From NCBI GenBank assembly GCA_003228495.1, contig QIDY01000316.1, positions 1 to 6,989 on the forward strand: 6,989 nt of DNA, read 5' to 3'. This DNA is from Nitrospirota bacterium (GTDB lineage: Bacteria > Nitrospirota > Nitrospiria > Nitrospirales > UBA8639). Shown here in pieces: positions 1 through 6,515 of this stretch. Made by a program: the position numbers and the translations under genes. Position 1 is the first letter of the stretch. The number at the start of each line of letters is the position of its first letter. The notes below the pieces were generated by a model. That model was not told the DNA's origin. It made no database searches and worked only from the letters and a program-made list of their open reading frames with translations.

Positions 1-2
1 CA

Positions 3-31
3 TTTCGCCAAAAGTCGCCAAATTTCGCCAA
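3..31. repeat. Three TCGCCAA repeats at exact 10-bp spacing
   Basis: The heptamer TCGCCAA occurs at 5-11, 15-21 and 25-31, so the period is exactly 10 bp, close to one helical turn. The array touches the left edge and may continue outside. It lies about 90 bp beyond the stop codon of the minus-strand gene at 122-565, and no gene covers 1-121. Sites spaced by one turn would suit a protein binding one DNA face, but the function is unknown. Confidence 0.5.
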
Positions 32-121
32 CAGTTTACCGAGAAACTAAAATCTTAATTTGCTGGTTTTTTCGGTTTGCAGGACCGAGGCATCCCATCC
101 TAAGTCTTTTCCCATTGTCCC

Positions 122-565
122 TCAATCGTTGCCAGTCACCAAATTCGAGAGCATATCGCGCAGACCTCCCCAGAGGTTGGCTTTCAATGTTACCTGATGG
201 GGATGCAGAAAAATTGACGCTCGAGAGGGACAAAACGGCACATCCATCTTCTCGACACCAATAGGCTCGGCAACCATCGAGCCCTCTACCGTTCTTTCTA
301 TTTTCTTCACTACCAACTGCACCCTCGATTCAAGAATACAAAAATCCTGGTAGCCTTGGGTTTGTGGAATTGTTGAATCGATAAACTTCACACGGTGACG
401 GTCCGTCGCAAACACCACATCCCCAACTTTCAATGGCCCTTCGGGGCCAACGGAATAAAGAAACACCGGCACCATAAGCACCGTGACAATGGTCAACCCA
501 ATCGGAATAAGCGGAGTACGAGACGAACCCGAAAAATCCTCTTCTAGTGAATGTTTCATTTTCAT
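122..565 (-). CDS. Small membrane-anchored protein of unknown function
   Basis: A 147-residue protein. The charged N-terminus (about residues 1-17) is followed by one hydrophobic segment (about 18-38, rich in L, I, V) that should act as a signal anchor, leaving a ~105-residue domain probably outside the cytoplasm. That domain begins with a GPEGPLKVGD-like stretch and has only two cysteines, C76 and C112, which could form a disulfide if exported. A conserved-looking block near the C-terminus reads LHPHQVTLKANLWGGLRD. I cannot name a family; the sequence resembles small conserved proteins I associate with Nitrospira, but that is memory only. The start is the first ATG. A second ATG lies two codons on, and neither has a strong Shine-Dalgarno sequence. 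It is transcribed divergently from the gene at 676. Protein-like composition and a clear membrane segment support a real gene. Confidence 0.75.
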   Translation of the reverse strand: MKMKHSLEEDFSGSSRTPLIPIGLTIVTVLMVPVFLYSVGPEGPLKVGDVVFATDRHRVKFIDSTIPQTQGYQDFCILESRVQLVVKKIERTVEGSMVAEPIGVEKMDVPFCPSRASIFLHPHQVTLKANLWGGLRDMLSNLVTGND

Positions 566-581
566 CGTCGCCGCAAATTGC

Positions 582-626
582 TTTGTCGCAATGACAAACC
601 CCAGTATTCTATAGCATTATAGAAAT
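582..626. promoter_or_regulatory. Divergent intergenic region with two inverted repeats and a minus-strand TATAAT
   Basis: Two perfect short inverted repeats lie between the divergent genes. TTTGTC/GACAAA (582-587 and 593-598) has a 5-nt spacer. TTCTATA/TATAGAA (607-613 and 618-624) has a 4-nt spacer. On the minus strand the second contains a consensus TATAAT (complement of 616-621), suitably placed as a -10 box for the 147-residue gene. I could not find a good -35 at 16-18 bp. The repeats could be operators for one or both genes; this is inferred from position and symmetry only. Confidence 0.35.
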
Positions 627-675
627 CAGCCATCGCTTTCCTTGATTGCCTCTTCAAACTGGGTCTCTCTCTTGA

Positions 676-1026
676 ATGTGGGAACCTCTTAACAGAGTGC
701 TGACCAGAATGAGAAATACATTCCAAGATCTATGGACATGGTGGCCCTGGCACCCTATTCGGAATTGTCCAGGACGATTTGTTTTATCCAGGACTGAACA
801 CCTCATTTCTTTTGAGACGTTACTCGGCATCTCATGCACTCCCCAAGTGTTTTCAAGCCCCAAAGGGAAAGATTGTGTGTTGGTCGTGCCACTAGAAGAC
901 GGCGGGCTCATTTCCTACCGACAAACAGACGGTCGCCTGATTCATACCCTGAATACACCTGAGGGGTTTTCTCGAAAGCTTCACCAATTGGGAATCACGT
1001 TGCAAGATCCCACAGAGGAATATTAA
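676..1026 (+). CDS. Small conserved-looking protein of unknown function
   Basis: A 116-residue soluble-looking protein with no signal peptide. The N-terminal part has a tryptophan cluster WTWWPWHPI (about residues 20-28) followed by NCPGRFVL. The C-terminal half reads like a small beta-rich domain with VPLEDGGLISYRQTDG (71-86) and ends with HTLNTPEGFSRKLHQLGI (90-107). The balanced charge, amphipathic pattern and motif-like blocks argue for a genuine gene, but I know no named domain. The first ATG directly follows an in-frame stop; an internal ATG at residue 12 (position 709) is an alternative start that would place the protein just before the tryptophan cluster. Neither has a clear RBS. It faces ttcA convergently across a hairpin-forming gap and is divergent from the 147-residue membrane protein. 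Function is not inferred. Confidence 0.65.
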   Translation: MWEPLNRVLTRMRNTFQDLWTWWPWHPIRNCPGRFVLSRTEHLISFETLLGISCTPQVFSSPKGKDCVLVVPLEDGGLISYRQTDGRLIHTLNTPEGFSRKLHQLGITLQDPTEEY

Positions 1027-1118
1027 TTAGAAGGGACCTAATACCCGTTGTGCAAATGTCATCAAACAACGAGGAGGCTGTCCAAGGTGAGTGATCATCG
1101 CGAGGATGGGCTTGAAAT

Positions 1119-1218
1119 AAAAAGTGAGAAGGTAGAAGTGAAAAGGCAGGAGTACAGAGTGAACTAGCCGTTTCTGCCTCTTTTGCTACTCGCTACTCAC
1201 TTTTTACTTCTCACTTCT
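1119..1218. repeat. Long imperfect inverted repeat between convergent genes, possible bidirectional terminator
   Basis: The left arm AAAAAGTGAG (1119-1128) is perfectly complementary to CTCACTTTTT (1196-1205). AGAAGTGA (1134-1141) matches TCACTTCT (1211-1218). Near the centre GGCAG (1145-1149) can pair with CTGCC (1174-1178). The arms are built from degenerate GTGAGAAG/GTGAAAAG units, so several alternative pairings exist. It fills the gap between the plus-strand gene ending at 1026 and ttcA ending at 1245, where a bidirectional terminator would be expected. The remaining sequence in this ~220-bp gap shows no gene. Confidence 0.55.
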
Positions 1219-1244
1219 TTGGAATGGATCGTGCTAAGGACCCG

Positions 1245-2057
1245 TCAGGACCCTAATGAAGAAAAATCAAACAGTTGCCGATCGAGAAGATGACTGGGAG
1301 TCACATTCGATAATGCCGCAAATACGCTATCCCCGGACCCGGGGTAGCGACTCTCCCAATCCTTAAGCAAGGTTTTCACTTCTTGCCGTTTCAAGTTTTC
1401 TTGCGACCCGCACAGATCACAGGGAATGATAGGAAAATTTCGCAATGTGGCATAGTTGGCTAACTCCGCTTCACGAACATACGCCAACGGCCGGATCACG
1501 ACATGCTTGCCATCATCAGAGCACAATTTGGGTGGCATTGCCTTGAGGGTCCCATTGAACAATATGTTGAGCAACATGGTTTCCATCATGTCATCACGAT
1601 GATGCCCCAGTGCAATCTTCGTGGCGCCAAGCTTTTCAGCCACTCCATACAGAATCCCACGACGCAACCGTGAACACAGAGAACACGTCGTCTTGCCTTC
1701 GGGAATCACGTCCTTTACAACCGAATACGTATCGCGTTCTTCAATATGAAAAGGGACACCGAGCTTTGTCAGATAATCGGGAAGGATATGCTCAGGAAAC
1801 CCCGGTTGTTTTTGGTCAAGATTGACGGCAATGAGAGTATAGGACACCGGTGCCCGAGACTGCATGGACAATAAAATATCCAACATTCCATAACTATCTT
1901 TCCCGCCTGATAGGCACACCATCACGATATCGCCAGCTTCGATCATCGTAAAATCCGTGACGGCTTGACCCACTAATCGACACAATCGCGTATGAAGTTT
2001 TTGTGTTGGACCAGAGAAATTGATCTTTATAATATGTTCTTGTGTTTCGTGAATCAT
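1245..2057 (-). CDS. ttcA: tRNA 2-thiocytidine(32) synthetase TtcA
   Basis: TtcA is a cytoplasmic, ATP-dependent, iron-sulfur enzyme that replaces the C2 oxygen of cytidine 32 in certain tRNA anticodon loops with sulfur (s2C32). This 270-residue protein has the PP-loop ATP-pyrophosphatase signature SGGKDS at 50-55. The first cysteine pair is in CSLCSRLRRG (C125, C128), followed by GHHRDD at 151-156, then the second pair in PCDLCGSQ (C213, C216). These match the family's known Fe-S ligand and catalytic positions; in the E. coli enzyme the cluster is held by the first CxxC pair plus a cysteine of the second motif. It is shorter than E. coli TtcA (about 311), mostly at the C-terminus, but no core motif is missing. 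The start ATG is preceded by a purine-rich GGGAATAGGG stretch as a plausible RBS. It lies 37 bp downstream of the cupredoxin-like gene on the same strand, so the two are probably co-transcribed, though no functional link is evident. Confidence 0.95.
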   Translation of the reverse strand: MIHETQEHIIKINFSGPTQKLHTRLCRLVGQAVTDFTMIEAGDIVMVCLSGGKDSYGMLDILLSMQSRAPVSYTLIAVNLDQKQPGFPEHILPDYLTKLGVPFHIEERDTYSVVKDVIPEGKTTCSLCSRLRRGILYGVAEKLGATKIALGHHRDDMMETMLLNILFNGTLKAMPPKLCSDDGKHVVIRPLAYVREAELANYATLRNFPIIPCDLCGSQENLKRQEVKTLLKDWESRYPGSGDSVFAALSNVTPSHLLDRQLFDFSSLGS

Positions 2058-2094
2058 ATCCCTATTCCCTACGATTGAGCCGACGCCAAGATTT

Positions 2095-2805
2095 TTATGG
2101 ATAGGTAAAATTGATGGTCACCGTTCCCTGTGAAGGCACAGTGACCTCTTGTTCCAGACTGCCCAACGTTTCATGCCAGACGGCAATCGTATACGTACCG
2201 GCTGGAAGGTGCGGCAAATGAAACACACCGAATTCATCAGTGACTGTAAAGTAGGAATGGTCGAAGACCAAGAGCGACCCAGCCATAAACTTATGTTTGT
2301 CACAACGAAAGGTGTGCAATCCAGTTCGCCTGAGAGTTTTGGGAATGGGCCGGGATCCGGACAATTGCGCGACATTCAAAAATGTCCTTTTCCCGATCTT
2401 TACATGTGTGTTATGAAGAATGGGATCAAGATTTTGAACTTCGAGAGTATCCCCAAGACGCGCAGCTCCCACCCGTGGCAAAAACGCACAATTCGAATTG
2501 ACAACAACCCATTTAGGCAATGACTGATCAGTGGTGGGTGAAGAGACATGGTTGACACTCACCACCACCTGTCGAAGTCCCAACGTTTGCGCATCTACCT
2601 GGACCGTCTGAATCAGCACATCTTTGCCGCACACTTCCGCATTTTCCGTAACAGGCAACGTTTCCGCTACGGGCAACGCTCCACGAAATGACACAGTTCC
2701 TGTCACATTGAAACCTTTTTCAACAGCAAGAACAATTCCTGTGTGGCTCAAGAGAACCAGCAGAAAAACAGATATTCCATGGCAAAAACAAGACATCCTG
2801 GACAT
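2095..2805 (-). CDS. Exported cupredoxin-like protein with C-terminal carboxypeptidase-regulatory-like domain
   Basis: A 236-residue protein. Residues 1-27 form a signal peptide (hydrophobic core ISVFLLVLLS, probable cleavage after VLA), so it should act in the periplasm. Residues about 30-182 form a cupredoxin-like beta domain. Candidate copper ligands are H131 or H134 (LHNTH) and C168, H171 and M174 in FRCDKHKFM, a C-x2-H-x2-M spacing like that of plastocyanin-like proteins annotated as methylamine utilization proteins. C59 and C106 could form a disulfide. Residues about 185-235 (TVTDEFGVFHLPHLPAGTYTIAVWHE) match the carboxypeptidase-regulatory-like/Ig-like fold, where DExGxFxLxxLPxGxYxIxxWHE is typical. 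The protein is therefore probably a copper-binding or redox/scaffold protein; copper binding is inferred, not shown. A second ATG is three codons downstream, and neither start has a clear Shine-Dalgarno sequence. It probably heads an operon with ttcA and is divergent from the sensor kinase. Confidence 0.85.
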   Translation of the reverse strand: MSRMSCFCHGISVFLLVLLSHTGIVLAVEKGFNVTGTVSFRGALPVAETLPVTENAEVCGKDVLIQTVQVDAQTLGLRQVVVSVNHVSSPTTDQSLPKWVVVNSNCAFLPRVGAARLGDTLEVQNLDPILHNTHVKIGKRTFLNVAQLSGSRPIPKTLRRTGLHTFRCDKHKFMAGSLLVFDHSYFTVTDEFGVFHLPHLPAGTYTIAVWHETLGSLEQEVTVPSQGTVTINFTYP

Positions 2806-2811
2806 GATCGG

Positions 2812-2840
2812 AGTCTAATCACCTACCTAGGGAGGGTCAA
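2812..2840 (-). promoter_or_regulatory. Candidate sigma70-type promoter for the cupredoxin-ttcA unit
   Basis: On the minus strand a -35-like TTGACC (complement of 2835-2840) is separated by exactly 17 bp from a -10-like TAGACT (complement of 2812-2817). The matches to consensus are 5/6 and 4/6. A start point 6-7 nt downstream would fall at or next to the ATG at 2805, implying a leaderless or near-leaderless message, which would fit the lack of an RBS. This is prediction by eye and needs experimental support. Confidence 0.35.
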
Positions 2841-2891
2841 GTTTCCTCAGTATTTACTTCCCCTTTGCATCTCCTTTATCCTTTCTCGACC

Positions 2892-5384
2892 ATGCCGCAA
2901 TCTGCAAGCTCCAGATGGCTCTTTTCTTTCTTCCCTCGCCTTCGCAAAAAGTGGCAGGGGAATCTTCGTTTTCGCCATACGGTAATTCTCTCCAGCATTA
3001 TCCTGGCCATCATGGTTCTCCTGGCCGGCATCATGCTCTCCAAGCAACGAGCTATGCTCTACCATGCCGAGGAAACCAAAGGATTGGCCTTTACCAAAGC
3101 CTTTGCTATCGGCGGATGGGCTGCCCTCCACAATAATTTGTACCGCATCCAAGAATCCTTCCTGGCTTACCCACCAGATCCGGATATTCTGGGCATCGAA
3201 ATCATTGACAGGGACAATTTGATTATCGCGTCTCAAATTCCCAATAAAATCGGACTGACGATTGAAAATCCAGAATGGCTGGAGATGAAACAACATACCC
3301 AACCTGTCTTTCGTTATAAGAATGACAAGGCAGGGGAACTATGTTTGGTCATAGTCGCCCCGCTGCCAGGCACTGAAGAAATGGAAGCGTGGATTCGCGT
3401 CGTTTTCTCCCTCCAAAGTGTATATCAGGAAGACATGCAACTGATTCTTCGTATGACTCTGATGACCCTCTTGCTCCTCATTGCCGGTATTTTTAGTCTC
3501 AATTGGTCCCAGAGCCATATCTCTTCTATTCTTCAAAGGGTCATTAATCAGCTACAAAATACGCTTACCCCACGTACCGGTTTAAAAGAACATTCTTCTT
3601 CACAAGGTTCTTCAGGACCAGAAACGTTCCAAAACAAGGGCTCCCTGGAAAAATTGGAGCAGACTGTCACCCAAACAGTTGGGCTCATTAAGACACAATC
3701 TGCGGCCTTGCATAACTTTACATCAGAGCTAGAGAAAACGGTAAATGTCCGCACCATAGCACTCTTAGAAACCACGCAATCTCTCGAAACAGAAATTCAA
3801 GAACACGAATTAGCTGCAGAACAATTAGAAAAAATGAGCCGCCAGAATCAACTGATTTTGAACTCTGCAGGGGAGGGAATCTATGGATTGGATGTTTATG
3901 GACGGATCACGTTTATCAATCCCGCCGGAGCCAAACTCCTGGGCTACGAAGTCGAAGAATTGCTGGGAAAACCCATGCATGAAACCGTGCACCACACCAA
4001 ACCGGATGGCACCCCATACCCACGTGAAGAATGCCCGATGTACGCCGCGTTTAAGGATGGGACCGTGCACAAAGTGGAGAATGAAGTCTTGTGGCGCGAA
4101 GACGGCAGCAGTTTTCCGGTAGAATACACCAGTACGCCCATCTTTAAACAGGAGAAAATCGTCGGGGCCGTCGTGAGTTTTTCGGATATCTCCTTACGAC
4201 GAAAAGCCGAAGCCAAGACCCGAAAAAGTGAATCCAAGCTCCGTCAAGCCCAAAAAATGGAAGCCATGGGTACGCTAGCCGGAGGCATTGCGCATGATTT
4301 CAATAACATTCTGACAGCCATGCTCGGTTTCAGTCAGTTAGCCCAAATTAAGGTTTCTCGCGACAACCAGGCTTACGAATACCTGAATCAAGTGCTCAGG
4401 GCCGGCAAGCGAGCCAAAGATCTCATCAAACAAATTCTCGCATTTAGTCGTCAAACCGAACCGGAACACCAGCCCGTACGGCTCCGTTTGGTTCTGGAGG
4501 AAGTGCTTACCCTCATGCAGGCCACCATGCCCGCCACCATTGAAGTGCAAAAAAACTTTTCTCACGAGGACGGTATGGTGTTGGCGGATCCCATTCAACT
4601 TCATCAAGTCTTTATTAATCTGTTTGCTAACGCAGAATATGCTCTGCGTGGAAAATCCGGACACATTTCCGTCAAACTCGAACAGTTCATGGTGGATCAG
4701 GGCAATCAGGACAAATACCCTGACCTTGCTCCAGGGCCCTATCTTCGTGTCAGGCTTGCCGACACGGGAGCAGGCGTACCCCCACAAACCCTGGCTCGCA
4801 TTTTTGATCCATTTTTTACGACAAAGGAGGTTGGAGAAGGCACCGGCATGGGGCTTTCCGTGGTGCATGGAATCATCGTCGCACATGGCGGAATTATCAC
4901 AGTCAAAAGCCACCTAGGCATGGGAACGACTTTTTATATTTTCCTTCCTAATATCGATGCCACCCCAACTGTCTCTTCCAGCCAAACCGAAATTCCCCAT
5001 TACACAAAACAACAGGGCCATATTCTTCTCGTGGATGACGAAGAGTCCCTGTGCGTTATGGGACAAGACTTTCTTGAACATTTGGGATATACCGTAACAG
5101 TGTGTTCTAACGGCGTCACCGCCTTAGAAATCTTTCAATCCGACCCTCGCCAATTTGACGCCGTCATAACAGATCAAACAATGCCGAAACTCACCGGCGA
5201 CATGCTCGCCACGGAATTACTCCGCATCAATCCAGACTTGCCGATTATCCTCTACACCGGCTTTAGCCATACCATCACTCCTGAAAAAGCCCGACAACTT
5301 GGTATTCGTCGACTACTTCATAAGCCGCTGCTCATAGAAGATCTGGCGTCCGTCCTTAATGAAATACTCCACCAAAACGCGTAA
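2892..5384 (+). CDS. Membrane hybrid sensor histidine kinase (PAS-HisKA-HATPase-REC)
   Basis: An 830-residue hybrid kinase, numbered from the ATG. A basic N-terminus precedes TM1 (about 29-49), then a ~140-residue extracytoplasmic sensor region, then TM2 (about 188-205). A coiled-coil-like linker (about 250-320, Q/E/L rich) leads to a PAS/PAC domain (about 320-440; NSAGEGIYGLDVYGRITFIN, then VVSFSDISLRRKAE). HisKA carries the phospho-acceptor H468 in GGIAHDFNN. The ATPase domain has N580 (N box, NLFANA), D624 (DTGAG), FDPFF (638-642) and GEGTGMGL (648-655). A C-terminal receiver domain (about 710-826) has D715/D716, phospho-acceptor D761 (ITDQTMP), T789 and K811. All catalytic residues are intact, so it should autophosphorylate H468 and pass the phosphate to D761; the signal is unknown. 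No output regulator or Hpt gene is adjacent, so it is an orphan. A TTG nine codons upstream (2865) is an alternative start; neither start has an RBS, and I prefer the ATG. Confidence 0.92.
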   Translation: MPQSASSRWLFSFFPRLRKKWQGNLRFRHTVILSSIILAIMVLLAGIMLSKQRAMLYHAEETKGLAFTKAFAIGGWAALHNNLYRIQESFLAYPPDPDILGIEIIDRDNLIIASQIPNKIGLTIENPEWLEMKQHTQPVFRYKNDKAGELCLVIVAPLPGTEEMEAWIRVVFSLQSVYQEDMQLILRMTLMTLLLLIAGIFSLNWSQSHISSILQRVINQLQNTLTPRTGLKEHSSSQGSSGPETFQNKGSLEKLEQTVTQTVGLIKTQSAALHNFTSELEKTVNVRTIALLETTQSLETEIQEHELAAEQLEKMSRQNQLILNSAGEGIYGLDVYGRITFINPAGAKLLGYEVEELLGKPMHETVHHTKPDGTPYPREECPMYAAFKDGTVHKVENEVLWREDGSSFPVEYTSTPIFKQEKIVGAVVSFSDISLRRKAEAKTRKSESKLRQAQKMEAMGTLAGGIAHDFNNILTAMLGFSQLAQIKVSRDNQAYEYLNQVLRAGKRAKDLIKQILAFSRQTEPEHQPVRLRLVLEEVLTLMQATMPATIEVQKNFSHEDGMVLADPIQLHQVFINLFANAEYALRGKSGHISVKLEQFMVDQGNQDKYPDLAPGPYLRVRLADTGAGVPPQTLARIFDPFFTTKEVGEGTGMGLSVVHGIIVAHGGIITVKSHLGMGTTFYIFLPNIDATPTVSSSQTEIPHYTKQQGHILLVDDEESLCVMGQDFLEHLGYTVTVCSNGVTALEIFQSDPRQFDAVITDQTMPKLTGDMLATELLRINPDLPIILYTGFSHTITPEKARQLGIRRLLHKPLLIEDLASVLNEILHQNA

Positions 5385-5528
5385 GACTCATGCTTCCATA
5401 CAGAAATACTGCCTCCCCCTCACTTTTTGCACAGGAAGGTACACACCGTTCTTTCCGTAAGGCAAAAGAAGGTAGAGATGTTCAGAAGACAAACAGTGCT
5501 GTTGAACTAGACAAACCTCCACTAATAC

Positions 5529-5546
5529 AGTACAGCATCCTGTACA
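5529..5546. promoter_or_regulatory. YefM-type operator upstream of yefM-yoeB
   Basis: A TGTACA palindrome at 5541-5546 and an AGTACA half-match at 5529-5534 have centres exactly 12 bp apart. The same segment reads as a perfect GTACAG-CATC-CTGTAC inverted repeat (5530-5545). In E. coli, YefM binds adjacent palindromes with TGTACA cores spaced 12 bp centre to centre, so this is very likely the autoregulatory site of the operon. A loose -35-like TTGAAC sits at 5502-5507, so bound repressor would overlap the -10/start region. The rest of the 5385-5564 gap holds no gene. Confidence 0.75.
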
Positions 5547-5552
5547 TATATC

Positions 5553-5557
5553 AGGAG
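5553..5557 (+). promoter_or_regulatory. Ribosome binding site of yefM
   Basis: AGGAG lies 7 nt before the yefM ATG. It is the only strong, well-spaced Shine-Dalgarno site among the plus-strand genes here, and it fixes the antitoxin start. Strong translation of the antitoxin relative to the GTG-started toxin is the usual arrangement in such operons. Confidence 0.8.
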
Positions 5558-5564
5558 ATCAATT

Positions 5565-5816
5565 ATGAATACCAACACTTACACCACCGTTCGTGCAAAC
5601 CTCGCCAGTGCTATGGATCGCGTGTGCAACGACCATGAACCCTTAATCATTACTCGCAACGGAGAGCGGTCCGTCGTGATGCTTTCACTCGAAGATTTTA
5701 AGGCATTGGAAGAGACGGCCTATCTCTTGCGCACACCTGCCAACGCCAAACGTCTTCTTACCGCCGCCGCTCAATTAAACGCTGGCAAAGGCGTTGAGCG
5801 GAAGCTCGCCAAGTGA
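5565..5816 (+). CDS. yefM: Antitoxin YefM (Phd/YefM family)
   Basis: An 83-residue antitoxin that binds and neutralises YoeB and, with it, represses its own operon. The N-terminal DNA-binding and dimerisation part (about 1-55) shows the family layout: TTVRANLASAMDRV with R10 in the expected DNA-contact position, then EPLIITRNGERSVVMLSLEDF. The signature LEETAYLLRTPANAKRL (about 48-64) is nearly identical to E. coli YefM (LEETAYLLRSPANARRL). The C-terminal tail (about 65-83), expected to be disordered when free and to wrap the toxin, is rich in A, K and G. Its length equals that of the E. coli protein. It has a strong RBS and a matching operator upstream, and its stop overlaps the toxin start, so the two are translationally coupled. 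Confidence 0.95.
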   Translation: MNTNTYTTVRANLASAMDRVCNDHEPLIITRNGERSVVMLSLEDFKALEETAYLLRTPANAKRLLTAAAQLNAGKGVERKLAK

Positions 5817-6067
5817 AACTGCGTTTCGCTGATGAACCATGGGAAGACTATCTTTATTGGCAAAAGCAAGACAAACGCATGGTCGAGCGAATCAATAAGT
5901 TGATTCGCGAAACACGGCGCGAACCATTCGCAGGAATCGGCAAACCCGAACCATTACAACATGCACTCGCAGGGTTCTGGTCACGCCGAATAACTGATGA
6001 GCATCGTATGGTATATCGTGTAGAGGACAAAACCCTCATGATCGCCCAGTTACGGTTTCACTACTGA
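5813..6067 (+). CDS. yoeB: Toxin YoeB, ribosome-dependent mRNA interferase
   Basis: An 84-residue RelE-superfamily toxin that enters the ribosomal A site and cleaves mRNA, halting translation when YefM is degraded. It has the same length as E. coli YoeB and conserves long blocks: DYLYWQKQDKR, INKLIRETRREPFAGIGKPEPLQHALAGFWSRRITDEHR and the C-terminal FHY. The active-site residues E46, R65, H83 and Y84 known from E. coli are all present at the same numbers, so the toxin is predicted to be functional. It starts with GTG, whose TG is shared with the antitoxin stop (GTGA overlap), and there is no strong RBS of its own, so translation depends on coupling to yefM. No terminator with a clear T-run follows. 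Confidence 0.95.
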   Translation: MKLRFADEPWEDYLYWQKQDKRMVERINKLIRETRREPFAGIGKPEPLQHALAGFWSRRITDEHRMVYRVEDKTLMIAQLRFHY

Positions 6068-6135
6068 AGGCCAGTTCAGTCAACTCCTTCAACACCACGT
6101 CGATTACCCCTAGCCCAATTTTCAATATGATTGTA

Positions 6136-6313
6136 AAACCTGTCATCAGGTTTGAGCCAGGATTTAAATGCCGGGTTTCGGCCTGGCAGCCGAGGTCCTT
6201 TTGTTTCGGCAAAAGGCCCCAAAACCATTGACACCCAGTTCAGCCTCATCAGATTGGGCAGCCGAGGGAAACGGGAAGGCGGGCCAACTCGCTTCGCTCA
6301 CACAAGGCCCGCC
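6136..6313. repeat. Hairpin-rich dispersed-repeat candidate
   Basis: Four perfect inverted repeats occur in under 180 bp. AAACCTG/CAGGTTT is at 6136-6142 and 6147-6153 with a 4-nt loop. GCCG/CGGC is at 6170-6173 and 6179-6182. CCTTTTG/CAAAAGG is at 6197-6203 and 6210-6216 with a 6-nt loop. GGCGGGCC/GGCCCGCC is at 6278-6285 and 6306-6313, with a 20-nt loop containing CTCGCTTCGCTC. None is followed by a clear T-run on the plus strand; on the minus strand the first is followed by TTTT. The density of symmetric elements fits a multi-copy intergenic repeat, but copy number cannot be seen here. Confidence 0.5.
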
Positions 6314-6515
6314 GGATTCATGAGAGCGCCCGCCCATAGGGCCGAACAGCAGGTATCGCTTCAAAAGAAAGGGGACAAAGAAATCCGCGTGGGCATCTCT
6401 GAGATAAAGTCTTCCTATAAAACAACCCTCTTTCAGGGGAACTCAACTGTACTACAGCGTGAAAACCATGCGTCGCATTACAAAACCTGACCCCAAACCC
6501 TTACTCTTATACATA

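Noticed and set aside
36..233. 65-residue minus-strand frame overlapping the start of the window
   Set aside because: Shadow of the 147-residue gene in another frame, with no membrane or domain features.
654..911. 85-residue minus-strand frame opposite the 116-residue gene
   Set aside because: The plus-strand frame has more protein-like blocks; this frame looks like its shadow and has no RBS or motif.
4338..4913. 191-residue minus-strand frame inside the kinase gene
   Set aside because: Lies opposite the unmistakable HisKA/HATPase coding region; a long shadow frame only.
5421..5477. CTTTTTGC and GCAAAAG complementary segments after the kinase stop
   Set aside because: The pairing is short and imperfect, with a long loop and no T-run, so I do not call a terminator.
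5390..5638. 82-residue plus-strand frame between the kinase and yoeB
   Set aside because: It overlaps the yefM operator, RBS and start in another frame and has no domain-like content.
6164..6364. 66-residue minus-strand open frame in the same place
   Set aside because: Coincides with the repeat, has no clear RBS, and resembles spurious peptides often predicted from such repeats.
6441..6447. Isolated ACTCAAC matching the RYYYAAC core
   Set aside because: No partner GTTRRRY core and no inner arms nearby, so it is not a second attC site.
6152..6490. 112-residue plus-strand open frame in the repeat-rich gap
   Set aside because: No RBS, low-complexity basic composition without domain features, and it overlaps the hairpin cluster; best explained as translation of a repeat.
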